A stretch of DNA of 64,000 nucleotides from Aeromicrobium senzhongii (GCF_014334735.1 NZ_CP060587.1:1054001-1118000); one strand, 5' to 3'. Shown: positions 17,259-24,857, numbered from the stretch's first letter. A program made the numbers and translations. Notes: generated by a model from the letters alone, not told the origin.

Positions 17259-17282
17259 CTCCTCGTCCACCCGGACGAGGAG
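17259..17282 (-). promoter_or_regulatory. Shine-Dalgarno sequestering hairpin of the GDT1 gene
   Basis: Read on the minus strand: CTCCTCGTCC, loop GGGT, GGACGAGGAG. The 10-bp stem is perfect and its 3' arm contains the GAGGAG ribosome-binding site eight bases before the ATG. It is well suited as the expression platform of the upstream aptamer. Confidence 0.7.
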
Positions 17283-17328
17283 CCATGTTCGCGACGAGCC
17301 TCGACCGGGCTCGTGTACACGAATCCGG

Positions 17329-17423
17329 TCGAAAGTCTCGTCCGCCAGATTTCTCTGGCCCGCTGTACCGGAGGCCGAGGCCTCAGTGTGTCGACACAGC
17401 GATTGGGGACTACTCCCTTTCGA
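17329..17423 (-). ncRNA. probable yybP-ykoY Mn2+ riboswitch aptamer
   Basis: On the minus strand the P1 arms TCGAAAG (17423-17417) and CTTTCGA (17335-17329) enclose the two conserved loops: GGGAGTAG directly after the 5' arm, and GGCGGACGAGA directly before the 3' arm. These are the L1 and L3 signatures that bind Mn2+ in this riboswitch class. A TACGCT hexamer (17431-17436) could start transcription just upstream. The downstream gene belongs to a family often controlled by this riboswitch. Evidence is motif and context; no covariance search was run. Confidence 0.75.
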
Positions 17424-17467
17424 TGACTCCAGCGTACCGGGCCGGGGGGCACGGCGGTGTCTCGGCA

Positions 17468-17473
17468 TAGGAT
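17468..17473 (+). promoter_or_regulatory. -10 hexamer TAGGAT of rnpB
   Basis: TAGGAT seven bases before the first paired base of the RNase P RNA (17481). It is divergent from the riboswitch promoter. Confidence 0.55.
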
Positions 17474-17480
17474 GGGGACG

Positions 17481-17863
17481 CGAATGAGTCGGCCGGGCGG
17501 TCGCGGCGTCTTCGGGCGTCGAGGAAAGTCCGGACTCCACAGAGCACGGTGGTGGTTAACAACCACCCACGGCGACGTGCGGGACAGTGCCACAGAGAAC
17601 AGACCGCCAGCGGCCACCTCCGGGTGGTGCGGGTAAGGGTGAAACGGTGAGGTAAGAGCTCACCAGCACGGCGGGTGACCGTCGTGGCTAGGTAAACCCC
17701 ACCGGGAGCAAGACCAAGTTGGCCCCTCGCGGGGCCGTGCCACAGGGCTGCTCGTCCGACGTGGCAGGTAGGTCGCACCGAGGTGTCCAGCAATGGGCAT
17801 CCCAGATGGATGGCCGTCCCTGCTCCGGCAGGACAGAATCCGGCTTATAGGCCGACTCATTCG
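17481..17863 (+). ncRNA. rnpB: RNase P RNA, bacterial class A
   Basis: Catalytic RNA that trims tRNA 5' leaders. P1 is formed by CGAATGAGTCGGCC (17481-17494) and GGCCGACTCATTCG (17850-17863). The universally conserved GAGGAAAGTCCGGACTCCAC, ACAGAGAACAGACCGCC, GGGTAAGGGTGAAACGGTG, and the 3' ACAGAATCCGGCTTATAGGCC segments are in order. The 3' half (17683-17863) has a second, displaced copy at 21832-22013, so the present gene may be a hybrid whose 3' half arrived with an insertion. Relative to the displaced copy it lacks two bases (GACGTGGC against GACGTGTGGC) and has two C-to-T changes. No clear terminator follows this copy. Confidence 0.96.
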
Positions 17864-17884
17864 CACCCTCGGTTTCCCGGGCCC

Positions 17885-18785
17885 GGGCACGTACATCGCT
17901 CGCGCGAACGGTCCTTGGCGCTGTCCTCGTTGACGCACAGCACGACGGCGCGGCGCTCGAGCCCCTTGGCGCCGAGCACGTGACCGTAGAAGACGTCGTC
18001 CTCGTCGAAGAACGTCGACCAGTAGCCCGCCTGGTCGTGGTAGTCGGTGCGCTCGACCTGCACCGGGGTGGCGTCGACCGGTGGTGAGCAGGCAGACGTG
18101 CCGGGATTCCAGCCCTCGTCCAGCAGGGCGTCCACGGCATCATCGGCGGCGGCGAGGGCGTCGTCCGGCGAGGCGGCCACGAACCGGACGGCCGGCCCCT
18201 CGCCGCCACGGGAGTACATGCGCGACGGCGCGAGCGGCCCGAACGCCTCGTGGATCTGCTGCGTGTTGCGCAGGTTGTGGTCGTCGCTCCCAGAAGTCAC
18301 TGTCGGTGCGATCGCCGTCCGGCGCGCCCCACTGGCGACCGAAGTCGTGGAGGGTGCCGACGAACGCCGGCCGCTCCTTGCGGTTCCACGACCGCACCTC
18401 GCGACCGAGGTGGGCGGCCAGTCCGAGCGAATAGCAGAGGACGGCTACCCGCTGAGGTTTGACGCCGCCGCGCCCCTTGCTCAGTTGCTTGGCCTGCTGC
18501 AGGGCGAGGACGGTCTTGCCGCTTCCGGCACCGCCGCGCACCTCGACGCGCGTCAGCAACCGCGTGACGCCGAGGATGGTCGCCTGCTCCTGCGTCAGCC
18601 GGTCGGCTGTCTCCGCGCGCTCGTCGGCCGCGGCGTTCACGTCGAACGAGGTGGGCAGGCGCCCGGTCAGGATCTCGGCGATGAGGTCCACGTCGTCCTG
18701 CGTCGGCACGAGCTTGCCGTGCTGGGCCCGCCGTGCGTTGTCGACGAGCCGCTCGAGGAGCCCCGCCTGCTGGGAGCGCGGGCCA
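17885..18785 (-). pseudogene. degraded NERD/UvrD-type helicase copy
   Basis: A diverged partial copy of the intact gene at 22042-23697. The reading frame is recognisable from DNARRAQHGKLVPTQDDVDL through GGAGSGKTVLALQQAKQLSKG and DRTDSDFWERR, then jumps straight to HNLRNTQQIHEAFGPLAPSRM and continues to VVLCVNEDSAKDRSRER. Three lesions are visible: the N-terminal NERD nuclease domain is missing; about 76 codons are deleted at 18288-18292, removing the VIVDEAQDF Walker B; and the C-terminus stops after the equivalent of RERLYV. Protein similarity to the intact copy is high but many codons differ, so this is an old or foreign copy, not a recent tandem duplicate. Confidence 0.85.
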
Positions 18786-18941
18786 ACCTGGAGGCCGAGT
18801 GAACGCTGTTACGCCCGGGACCAGCACGTTGACGACGAACCCGACGAAACCGTTGATTTCCCGAAAAAAACCGTTGATTTCGTTGGCCCGCACTCGGTAG
18901 CGTCACCAGGAATGAGCCGTCGATCCGAGTAGGGGACCGCC
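18786..18941. other. gene-free spacer with repeated AAACCGTTGATTTC sites
   Basis: Between the broken helicase and the Tat-like gene. It contains AAACCGTTGATTTC twice (18847-18860 and 18868-18881), 21 bp apart, separated by an A-run that is unusually AT-rich for this genome. Each unit is itself a weak palindrome (GAAA...TTTC). Possible operator pair, attachment-site remnant or promoter region for the genes at 18942 and 19831. Confidence 0.5.
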
Positions 18942-19838
18942 GTGGAAGAACCGCTCTCGTCGCACGGGCTCGAACGAAGGCGCCTGCTGCTCGGCCTCGG
19001 CGCCGCCGTGGTGGCAGGCCTGGCGCCGTCGTCGCTCTGGCGGGTGGCGCCCGCCGACGCCGCGCTGCTCGCCGACCACGTCGCCCCGGGAGGGACGGGG
19101 CCGACGTACTGCATGAGCCGGCCGACCTACGACACGATGGCCGGGCTCGCCGCCTGGGTGCTGCCGGGTGACGACGCCTACTCCGCGACCCAGGGCGTCA
19201 CCGATCCCCGCCCGGGAGCCGTGGCCGCCGGCGCACCGCAGTTCCTCACCATGGCCTTCAACCAGGTGCTGCTCGACCCCACGGCGATCACGCTGCTGCT
19301 CGACCGGCTCGCCGACCTCTTCCAGCTGGTCGAGCTGCCCGACGACGTCGCCGCCTGCGAGCGGATCGGCTCGGCGATCGAGCAGGAGGGCGCCGTCCCG
19401 CTGGCGCCGGTCATCGTGGCGCTGGTCAACGCCGTGGCCGTCTCGGTCCGCCCGTCGAGCGCAGCGGGCCCGCACGCGGCGCCGTTCGCCCGCCTCAGCT
19501 GGGCCGAGAAGGCCGAGACGTGGCGCCGACTCGAGCAGGACGTCCCCCGGCTGCTCAAGCCGCGGTACCCCGCCATGGAGGCGCCGGTCGTGGGTCGGCT
19601 CCTCGAGCTGAACGAGACGCTCGGCGGGATCATCGAGTACGCGTCCGGCGTGGCGCCGATGCTCGCCGGGTTCTTCGGTTACAGCGAGACGCTCGTGTAC
19701 GACCGTGCCGCCCGGCGGCTGGTGGATCGACCGATCGGCTGGGACCTGTCGAACCACCTGCCCGGCCGCCTGTGGCCGGTCGACGGCTGGGACGAGTTCC
19801 AGGGCTACTACCAGGGGAGGTCGAGCGTCGATGCCTGA
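18942..19838 (+). CDS. Tat-like signal protein, gluconate-2-dehydrogenase-subunit-3-like (298 aa)
   Basis: Likely the small partner of the GMC oxidoreductase encoded next. The N-terminus LERRRLLLGLGAAVVAGLA has an RR pair before a hydrophobic stretch, a plausible but imperfect twin-arginine signal. The following YDTMAGLAAWVLPGDD and RPGAVAAGAPQFLTMAFNQ resemble the start of the gluconate 2-dehydrogenase subunit 3 family, whose members chaperone or accompany FAD-GMC subunits. Start: GTG at 18942, weak GGGGAC upstream. Its last 8 bp overlap the GMC gene (ATGCCTGA), indicating translational coupling and a stoichiometric pair. It lies inside the insertion flanked by rnpB repeats. Family assignment is tentative. 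Confidence 0.6.
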   Translation: MEEPLSSHGLERRRLLLGLGAAVVAGLAPSSLWRVAPADAALLADHVAPGGTGPTYCMSRPTYDTMAGLAAWVLPGDDAYSATQGVTDPRPGAVAAGAPQFLTMAFNQVLLDPTAITLLLDRLADLFQLVELPDDVAACERIGSAIEQEGAVPLAPVIVALVNAVAVSVRPSSAAGPHAAPFARLSWAEKAETWRRLEQDVPRLLKPRYPAMEAPVVGRLLELNETLGGIIEYASGVAPMLAGFFGYSETLVYDRAARRLVDRPIGWDLSNHLPGRLWPVDGWDEFQGYYQGRSSVDA

Positions 19839-21609
19839 CGTCATCGTGATCGGAGCGGGCGGTGGCGGGCCCGTCGTCGCCAAGGAGCTCGCCCAGCGCG
19901 GGCTCGACGTCCTGCTCCTCGAAGGGGGGAGCCGCAACGCGAACATCGAAGCCAAGTGGACACGCCTCGAGGACGACGCCAACAACCCGCTCTGGGGCTA
20001 CCTCCGCTTCGGCGCTGACGACCGGGAGATGCCGTGGTGGCAGCGTGACCACCCGCAGAACTCCCAGGTCTTCCACGTGGCCGGCGTCGGCGGCACGACC
20101 GCGCACTACTTCGGCAACAGCCCGCGGACGCCACCGGGCGTCTTCGCCGGGTACGCCGGCCCCGACGCCGGCGCCTACGACACGGCGCACCGCTTCCCCT
20201 TCACCTACGAGGAGTTCCGGCCGTACCTGGAGTGGGTCGAGGACACCCTCCCGATCCTGACGGCGCCGATGGGTACGAAGGAGGAGATCTTCTTCCGGGG
20301 GTGCGAGCGGATCGGCCTACCGGTGCTCCGTCAGCGCGACACCACCCACGACTCCTACCGCCCGCAGGAGAACGCCATCCTGCAGCCCGAGGGCACCGCC
20401 GGCCGCACCACCGACCCGGCGCTGCTCACGTACCCCCAGGCCCAGGGCTGCACCATGTGCGGGGGCTGCCTGCAGGGCTGCAACCTGCCGAGGCAGGCAC
20501 CGCGCAACCTCAAAGCCAAGCGCTCGACCGACAACAGCTACGTGCCCATGGCCCTGACCGCCGACCGGTGGGCGCCGGGCGGACGCGCCGTGACGCTGGT
20601 GAGCGACGCGTTCGTGACGAAGATCCACACGCGCACGACGTTGCTCGGCGCCCCGCAGGCCGTCGGCGTCACCTGGCGCGACACCAGGACCGGTGCGGTC
20701 ACCCGGGTCGACGCCAAGGTCGTGGTCATGGCCGGCAGCGTCGTGGAGAACCCCCGGCTGTGGCTGAACAGCGGCCTGCCGAACCCGAACGGCTGGGTGG
20801 GCCGGGGCCTCACCGACCACGCCCTCGACTGGGTGACCGGGATCTTCGACGAGGACACCGACCAGGACAAGGGCCAGGACTCGGCGTGCCGGGCCGACTT
20901 CCCCGGCCGCGGGGCCATCGAGAACGTCGGCCTCGGTCCGGCGACCCAGGTGCTCAGCATGCTGCTGAGCGACAGCGGCGTCCGCGGCGCCTACGGCAAC
21001 GGCCGTGGGGTCACGGGGCCGTGGGACGGGAAGACCGGCCGTCCCCTCGGGCTCGAGCTGAAGGACACCATGCGCGACAACAACAAGTTGTTGAACATGC
21101 TCATCCTCACCGACGACGACGTCGAGGCGAAGAACCGGGTGCTTCGCTCGCCGCTGCCGCCCGACCGCAACGGTCCGATGCCCAAGGCCCGCATGTACAA
21201 GCGGGTCCGCTCGGCCCGGACGCTGCGCAACCGCGAGTGGTTGGCGGCCAAGGCGGTGGAGATCATGCGGGCCGCCGGCGCCCGCAAGGTCATCCGCATC
21301 GACATGGCGCCGCTGATGCTGCACACGCAGTCGTCGATGCGGATGGGCCACCGCGCCTCCGACTCCGTGCTGAACGCCGACGGCGAGGCCCGGGCGGTGC
21401 GGAACCTGTTCATCGCCGACAACTCGGCGCTCCCCAACAGCGTCGGCGGCGTGAACCCGACGCTGACCACCCAGGCTCTCGCCACCCGCACGGCGGAGAA
21501 GATCTTCACCCGTCACTTCGGGGGCGACCCGTGGGTCAACGTGGAGGCCCCGCTGAGCTCGGCCGACGACCGGGTCACGCAGGCGGTGGTGGCCGCCGGG
21601 ATCACCTGA
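19831..21609 (+). CDS. GMC-family FAD-dependent oxidoreductase (592 aa)
   Basis: Flavoenzyme of the glucose-methanol-choline group. VIVIGAGGGGPVVAKELAQRG at the N-terminus is the FAD-binding motif, VFHVAGVGGTTAHYFGNSPR is the second GMC block, MAGSVVENPRLWLNSG the third, and the C-terminus has HTQSSMRMGH and the NPTLTTQALATRTAEKI ending that contains the usual catalytic His/Asn region (Asn clear). A CTMCGGCLQGC four-Cys motif near residue 208 is shared with bacterial sugar/alcohol dehydrogenases of this class. The protein has no signal of its own, so it may travel or act with the Tat-like partner. Start: ATG 19831, GGGAGG 10 bases upstream. The substrate is unknown (polyol, sugar or sterol are all possible). 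Confidence 0.88.
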   Translation: MPDVIVIGAGGGGPVVAKELAQRGLDVLLLEGGSRNANIEAKWTRLEDDANNPLWGYLRFGADDREMPWWQRDHPQNSQVFHVAGVGGTTAHYFGNSPRTPPGVFAGYAGPDAGAYDTAHRFPFTYEEFRPYLEWVEDTLPILTAPMGTKEEIFFRGCERIGLPVLRQRDTTHDSYRPQENAILQPEGTAGRTTDPALLTYPQAQGCTMCGGCLQGCNLPRQAPRNLKAKRSTDNSYVPMALTADRWAPGGRAVTLVSDAFVTKIHTRTTLLGAPQAVGVTWRDTRTGAVTRVDAKVVVMAGSVVENPRLWLNSGLPNPNGWVGRGLTDHALDWVTGIFDEDTDQDKGQDSACRADFPGRGAIENVGLGPATQVLSMLLSDSGVRGAYGNGRGVTGPWDGKTGRPLGLELKDTMRDNNKLLNMLILTDDDVEAKNRVLRSPLPPDRNGPMPKARMYKRVRSARTLRNREWLAAKAVEIMRAAGARKVIRIDMAPLMLHTQSSMRMGHRASDSVLNADGEARAVRNLFIADNSALPNSVGGVNPTLTTQALATRTAEKIFTRHFGGDPWVNVEAPLSSADDRVTQAVVAAGIT

Positions 21610-21831
21610 TTTCGAGCTGGGCCGCCAGCGCCGCCGGCTCGGTGACCGACTGGCGGCAGGCGAACGCCTCGCACACGTAGGCGCGGCCCCCGGCTCGCCC
21701 CACGCCAGCACGGTCCGCGGGCGGGACGCCTGCTGCACGACGCCGACCAGGTCGGGCCGCTCGCCGACCACGGCGACCTCGGTCACCGGCCCGACGAGGA
21801 GGTCGACGGCAGCCAGCAGGTGGGCGAACGC
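21602..21831 (-). pseudogene. truncated C-terminus of a YyaL/DUF255 thioredoxin-domain protein
   Basis: On the minus strand, AFAHLLAAVDLLVGPVTEVAVVG continuing to RTVLAWGEP, then after a frameshift near 21690 GRAYVCEAFACRQSVTEP and the end LAAQLEIR, corresponds to the last 70 or so residues of the YyaL (spermatogenesis-associated protein 20-like) family, whose C-terminus typically reads AYVC-x-x-F-A-C-x-x-P-V-T-D-P. The 5' part is cut off exactly where the displaced rnpB fragment begins (21832), marking a recombination junction. It overlaps the GMC stop by 8 bp. Confidence 0.65.
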
Positions 21832-22015
21832 CGTGGCTAGGTAAACCCCACCGGGAGCAAGACCAAGTTGGCCCCTCGCGGGGCCGTGCCACAGGGCTGC
21901 TCGTCCGACGTGTGGCAGGTAGGTCGCACCGAGGTGTCCAGCAATGGGCATCCCAGATGGATGGCCGCCCCTGCTCCGGCAGGACAGAATCCGGCTTACA
22001 GGCCGACTCATTCGC
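21832..22015 (+). pseudogene. displaced rnpB 3' half
   Basis: An almost exact copy of rnpB 17683-17864: it starts at CGTGGCTAGGTAAACCCC and runs through to GGCCGACTCATTCGC. Only a 2-base indel and two transitions were seen over about 183 positions. It has no 5' half and no P1 partner, so it cannot fold into RNase P RNA. It is followed at once by a good terminator hairpin that the complete rnpB lacks, which suggests that this is the original end of the host gene. Confidence 0.93.
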
Positions 22016-22038
22016 GCCCCGGCCCAGCGCCGGGGCGC
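22014..22038. terminator. hairpin after displaced rnpB end and helicase gene
   Basis: GCGCCCCGGC (22014-22023), loop CCAGC, GCCGGGGCGC (22029-22038). It lies between the rnpB fragment (+) and the stop of the helicase gene (-) at 22042 and can serve both. Confidence 0.7.
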
Positions 22039-22041
22039 GCC

Positions 22042-23697
22042 TCACTCGATGCCCAGGCGCTTGGCCACCTCGAGGCCGCCCATGTCCCGGATCACCTTGG
22101 GATCGCCGACCACGATCAGCTCGTCCGTGGCGCGCGACATCCCCACATACAGCCGCTCCCGGGAGCGCTCCTGGACGCTCGACTCGTTGACGCACAGCAC
22201 GACGGCACGCCGCTCGAGGCCCTTGCACCCCAGCACGTGCCCGTAGAAGACGTCGTCGTCGTCGAAGAACGTCTCCCAGTAGCCGCTCTGGTCGTGGAAA
22301 TCGGTGCGCTCCACCTGGATGGGGTGGCGCCTTCCGGTGGTCAGCAGGCAGACGTTGCCCGCCTTCCACCCCTCGTCGAGGAGCGCGTCGATCGCGTCGT
22401 CGGCGACCGCCAGCGCGTCGCCCGCCTCGGCGGGCAGGAAGCGCACGCCCGGACCCTCGCCACCGCGGGCGTACATGCGCGAGGGGGCCAGGGGACCGAA
22501 GGTCTCGTGGATCTGGCGCGTGTTGCGCAGGTTGTGGTCGAGCACGAGGGGGACCAGGTGCACCGGCGGGCGGCCGAAGCGGGCGAAGATCCGCTGGTTC
22601 TCGTCGGAGTACACGAAGAGGCCGCTCTCGTTCTCGTCGCGCAGGGACTTCAGGACGGGCTGCCACCAGTCGTCGGCGAAGTCCTGGGCCTCGTCGACGA
22701 TGACGGCGTCGTACTTCTTGCTCTGGGGAAGGTCGTCGGCCAGGTCCGACATGAGCGCGGGCAGCCGGCGCTCCCAGAAGTCGCTGTCCGTCCGGTCGCC
22801 GTCCGGGGCGCCCCACTGCCTGCCGAACTCGTGGAAAGTGCCCACGAACGCCGGCCGCTCCTTGCGGTTCCACGACTGGACCTCGCGCTTGAGGTACTCG
22901 GCCAGGCCCAGGGAGTAGCAGAGCATCGCCACGCGCTGGGGCCGCTGACCGCTGCGGCCCTTGGTCAGCTGCTTGGCCTGCTGCAGCGCCAGGACCGTCT
23001 TTCCGCTGCCGGCCCCGCCGCGCACCTCGACCCGGTGCAGCAGTCGGGTGACCCCGAGGATCGCGGACTGCTCCTGCGTGAGGCGGTCCGCGGCGGCGGC
23101 GCGCTCGTCGGAGTCGGCGTTGATGTCGTACCTCGTGGTGAGGCGCCCCGTCAGGATCTCGACGATCAGGTCCACCTCATCCGCCGTCGGCGGGAGCTTG
23201 CCGTGCTGCTGCCGGGCCGCGTTGTCGCGCAGGCGCGTCACGAGGTCGTGCTGGTCGTCCCGGTCGTGCAGCATCCAGCGGGGACACTCGGGCAGGTCGA
23301 ACTCGTCATCGAAGGCGGAGTACGGGGTGACGACCGCGTGGCCCCAGGCGACGTGGTTGCGCCGGCTCCACCGCTCGTCGTGGCCCACGTAGTTCCGGAT
23401 GGCGTACTTGGTGCCGCGCACCTGGTCGACGGGGTGGATGACCGTGGGACGTCCGTTGCGGCTGATGAGCCAGCGGTCGCCGTCGTGCCACACGCTCCCG
23501 CCCTTGACCTCGACGACCACGATCCCGACGTCCGGCATCAGCACGACCAGGTCGGCCTCGTGGTCCTTCGTCTCGTCCGTGAGTCGCAGGTTGGCGATCA
23601 GGACGTCATCGGGGCCGAGTCCGTCCCGCAGCCGCGTCCAGACCTCCTGCTCGGAGGCGGTCGTGAACTGTGGTGCGGACGGGATCAAGCGAGGCAT
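22042..23697 (-). CDS. NERD-domain, UvrD/Rep-like DNA helicase (551 aa)
   Basis: An N-terminal nuclease-related domain (about 1-130; DHEADLVVLMPDVGIVVVEVKGG carries the D...E-V-K restriction-nuclease-like triad) is fused to a compact superfamily-1 helicase: Walker A RGGAGSGKT near residue 225, VIVDEAQDF Walker B near 325, YSDENQRIF motif III, DHNLRNTRQI motif IV and ERLYVGMSRATDELIVVG motif VI. Such NERD-helicase proteins occur in repair and some phage-defence contexts; the role here is not known. A second, broken copy exists at 17885-18785. Complete, with ATG at 23695-23697. It points towards rnpB. Confidence 0.88.
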   Translation of the reverse strand: MPRLIPSAPQFTTASEQEVWTRLRDGLGPDDVLIANLRLTDETKDHEADLVVLMPDVGIVVVEVKGGSVWHDGDRWLISRNGRPTVIHPVDQVRGTKYAIRNYVGHDERWSRRNHVAWGHAVVTPYSAFDDEFDLPECPRWMLHDRDDQHDLVTRLRDNAARQQHGKLPPTADEVDLIVEILTGRLTTRYDINADSDERAAAADRLTQEQSAILGVTRLLHRVEVRGGAGSGKTVLALQQAKQLTKGRSGQRPQRVAMLCYSLGLAEYLKREVQSWNRKERPAFVGTFHEFGRQWGAPDGDRTDSDFWERRLPALMSDLADDLPQSKKYDAVIVDEAQDFADDWWQPVLKSLRDENESGLFVYSDENQRIFARFGRPPVHLVPLVLDHNLRNTRQIHETFGPLAPSRMYARGGEGPGVRFLPAEAGDALAVADDAIDALLDEGWKAGNVCLLTTGRRHPIQVERTDFHDQSGYWETFFDDDDVFYGHVLGCKGLERRAVVLCVNESSVQERSRERLYVGMSRATDELIVVGDPKVIRDMGGLEVAKRLGIE

Positions 23698-23767
23698 GAC
23701 GGCACGATGTCATGGCGCCGCGTCGCTGTCCGGAAGTTCCCGGGACGCGAGCCCGGCGACCCCCGGT

Positions 23768-23773
23768 TAGCGT
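23768..23773 (+). promoter_or_regulatory. -10 hexamer TAGCGT, leaderless promoter
   Basis: TAGCGT seven bases before ATG 23781 of the aldo/keto reductase gene. Confidence 0.5.
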
Positions 23774-23780
23774 GGGGCAC

Positions 23781-24620
23781 ATGACGGTTCCCACTCTCAC
23801 CTTGAACAACGGCGTCCAGATCCCCCAGTTCGGCTACGGGACCTGGCAGGTGCCGCCGGAGACGGCGCAGGACCGCGTGGCCGAGGCGTTGGACATCGGC
23901 TACCGGCACATCGACACCGCTCAGATGTACGGCAACGAGGAGGGCGTCGGCGCGGCGATCGCGGCCTCCGGTCTGCCCCGTGACGAGGTCTTCGTCACGA
24001 CGAAGCTGAACAACAACCGGCACGATCCCGAGCGCGTCGGCCCGGCGCTGGACGAGTCGCTGGAGAAGCTCGGTCTCGAGCGCGTCGACCTGTTCCTCAT
24101 CCACTGGCCGCTGCCCATGATCGACATCGACTTCGTCGACACGTGGCGCGCCATGGAGGAGGCCTACGCGGCCGGCAAGGCCCGCGCGATCGGCGTCTCG
24201 AACTTCCAGCCGTCGCACCTGCGTCGCGTCGTCCAGGAGGCCACGGTCGTCCCCGCGGTCAACCAGATCGAGATTCACCCGTACTTCACCCAGGACGAGC
24301 TGCGCGCCGTGAACAGCGAGCTCGGCATCGCCACCGAGGCCTGGTCCCCGCTGGCCCAGGGCCAGGTGTTCGACGACGCGGCGCTGGAGGCGATCGCGCG
24401 CAGCACCGGCCGCAGCGTCTCGCAGGTCGTCCTGCGCTGGCACCTGCAGCGCGGCGACATCGTGTTCCCGAAGGCCTCGTCGGTCGAGCGGCTGAAGCAG
24501 AACTTCGACCTGTTCGACTTCGAGCTCTCCGACGCCGACATGGGCGCCATCTCGGCCTTGGACGCCGGCCGCCGGATCGGCGCGGACCCTGACGAGATGA
24601 GCTGGGTCCCCGAAGGCTGA
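23781..24620 (+). CDS. aldo/keto reductase (279 aa)
   Basis: NADPH-dependent carbonyl reductase of the AKR5/2,5-diketo-gluconate reductase type. The signature blocks are IGYRHIDTAQMYGNEEGVG (catalytic Asp and Tyr), TTKLNNNRHDPERV (Lys), DLFLIHWPLP (His) and IGVSNFQPSHLRRV. The C-terminus keeps VVLRWHLQRGDIVFPKASSVERLKQNFDLFDF, the cofactor-binding loop. Cytoplasmic; substrates are probably aldehydes or keto sugars. The frame is open from 23712, but the ATG at 23781 fits family length and carries the leaderless promoter. Confidence 0.93.
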   Translation: MTVPTLTLNNGVQIPQFGYGTWQVPPETAQDRVAEALDIGYRHIDTAQMYGNEEGVGAAIAASGLPRDEVFVTTKLNNNRHDPERVGPALDESLEKLGLERVDLFLIHWPLPMIDIDFVDTWRAMEEAYAAGKARAIGVSNFQPSHLRRVVQEATVVPAVNQIEIHPYFTQDELRAVNSELGIATEAWSPLAQGQVFDDAALEAIARSTGRSVSQVVLRWHLQRGDIVFPKASSVERLKQNFDLFDFELSDADMGAISALDAGRRIGADPDEMSWVPEG

Positions 24621-24650
24621 GGTCCCAGCGCGCGCCGCGCCTCGATCGGG

Positions 24651-24656
24651 CACGAT
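24651..24656 (+). promoter_or_regulatory. -10 hexamer CACGAT, leaderless promoter
   Basis: CACGAT six bases before ATG 24663; it favours this start over the GTG at 24657. Confidence 0.45.
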
Positions 24657-24662
24657 GTGCCC

Positions 24663-24857
24663 ATGGCCTACTACTACTGCTTGAAGCACCATGCCGTCGA
24701 AGGCGATCACGGTTGCAAGGCCGCCGACCGCATGGGGCCGTACGAGACCGAGGACGAGGCGTCGCGCGCGCTGGAGATCGCCCGCGAGAAGACGAAGGCG
24801 TGGGACGAGGACCCGACGTGGAACGACGACGTGCCCGAGTCGGGCACGCCTGAGTGA
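24663..24857 (+). CDS. small conserved actinobacterial protein (64 aa)
   Basis: Begins MAYYYCLKHHAVEGDHGC and continues ADRMGPYETEDEASRALEIA, a pattern common to short uncharacterised actinobacterial proteins. Two Cys (residues 6 and 18) and neighbouring His residues (9, 10, 16) could bind a metal. The acidic, Trp-containing tail follows. No signal peptide. Its end overlaps the GTG of the next gene by 4 bp (GTGA), so the two are coupled. Function unknown. Confidence 0.75.
   Translation: MAYYYCLKHHAVEGDHGCKAADRMGPYETEDEASRALEIAREKTKAWDEDPTWNDDVPESGTPE

Noticed and set aside
17857..18300. intact small ORF over the helicase remnant
   Set aside because: Begins inside the deletion junction and ends in rnpB-flanking sequence; it is a fragment of the decayed helicase gene, not a new gene.
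20317..22011. 564-codon minus-strand frame spanning the GMC gene and rnpB fragment
   Set aside because: It is a chance fusion of antisense GMC sequence, the DUF255 remnant and rnpB fragment; only the middle part has protein similarity.
17481..22015. transposon or IS-mediated origin of the rnpB insertion
   Set aside because: No transposase, no terminal inverted repeats and no short target duplication; the flanks are a 180-bp gene fragment, which fits recombination or site-specific integration better.
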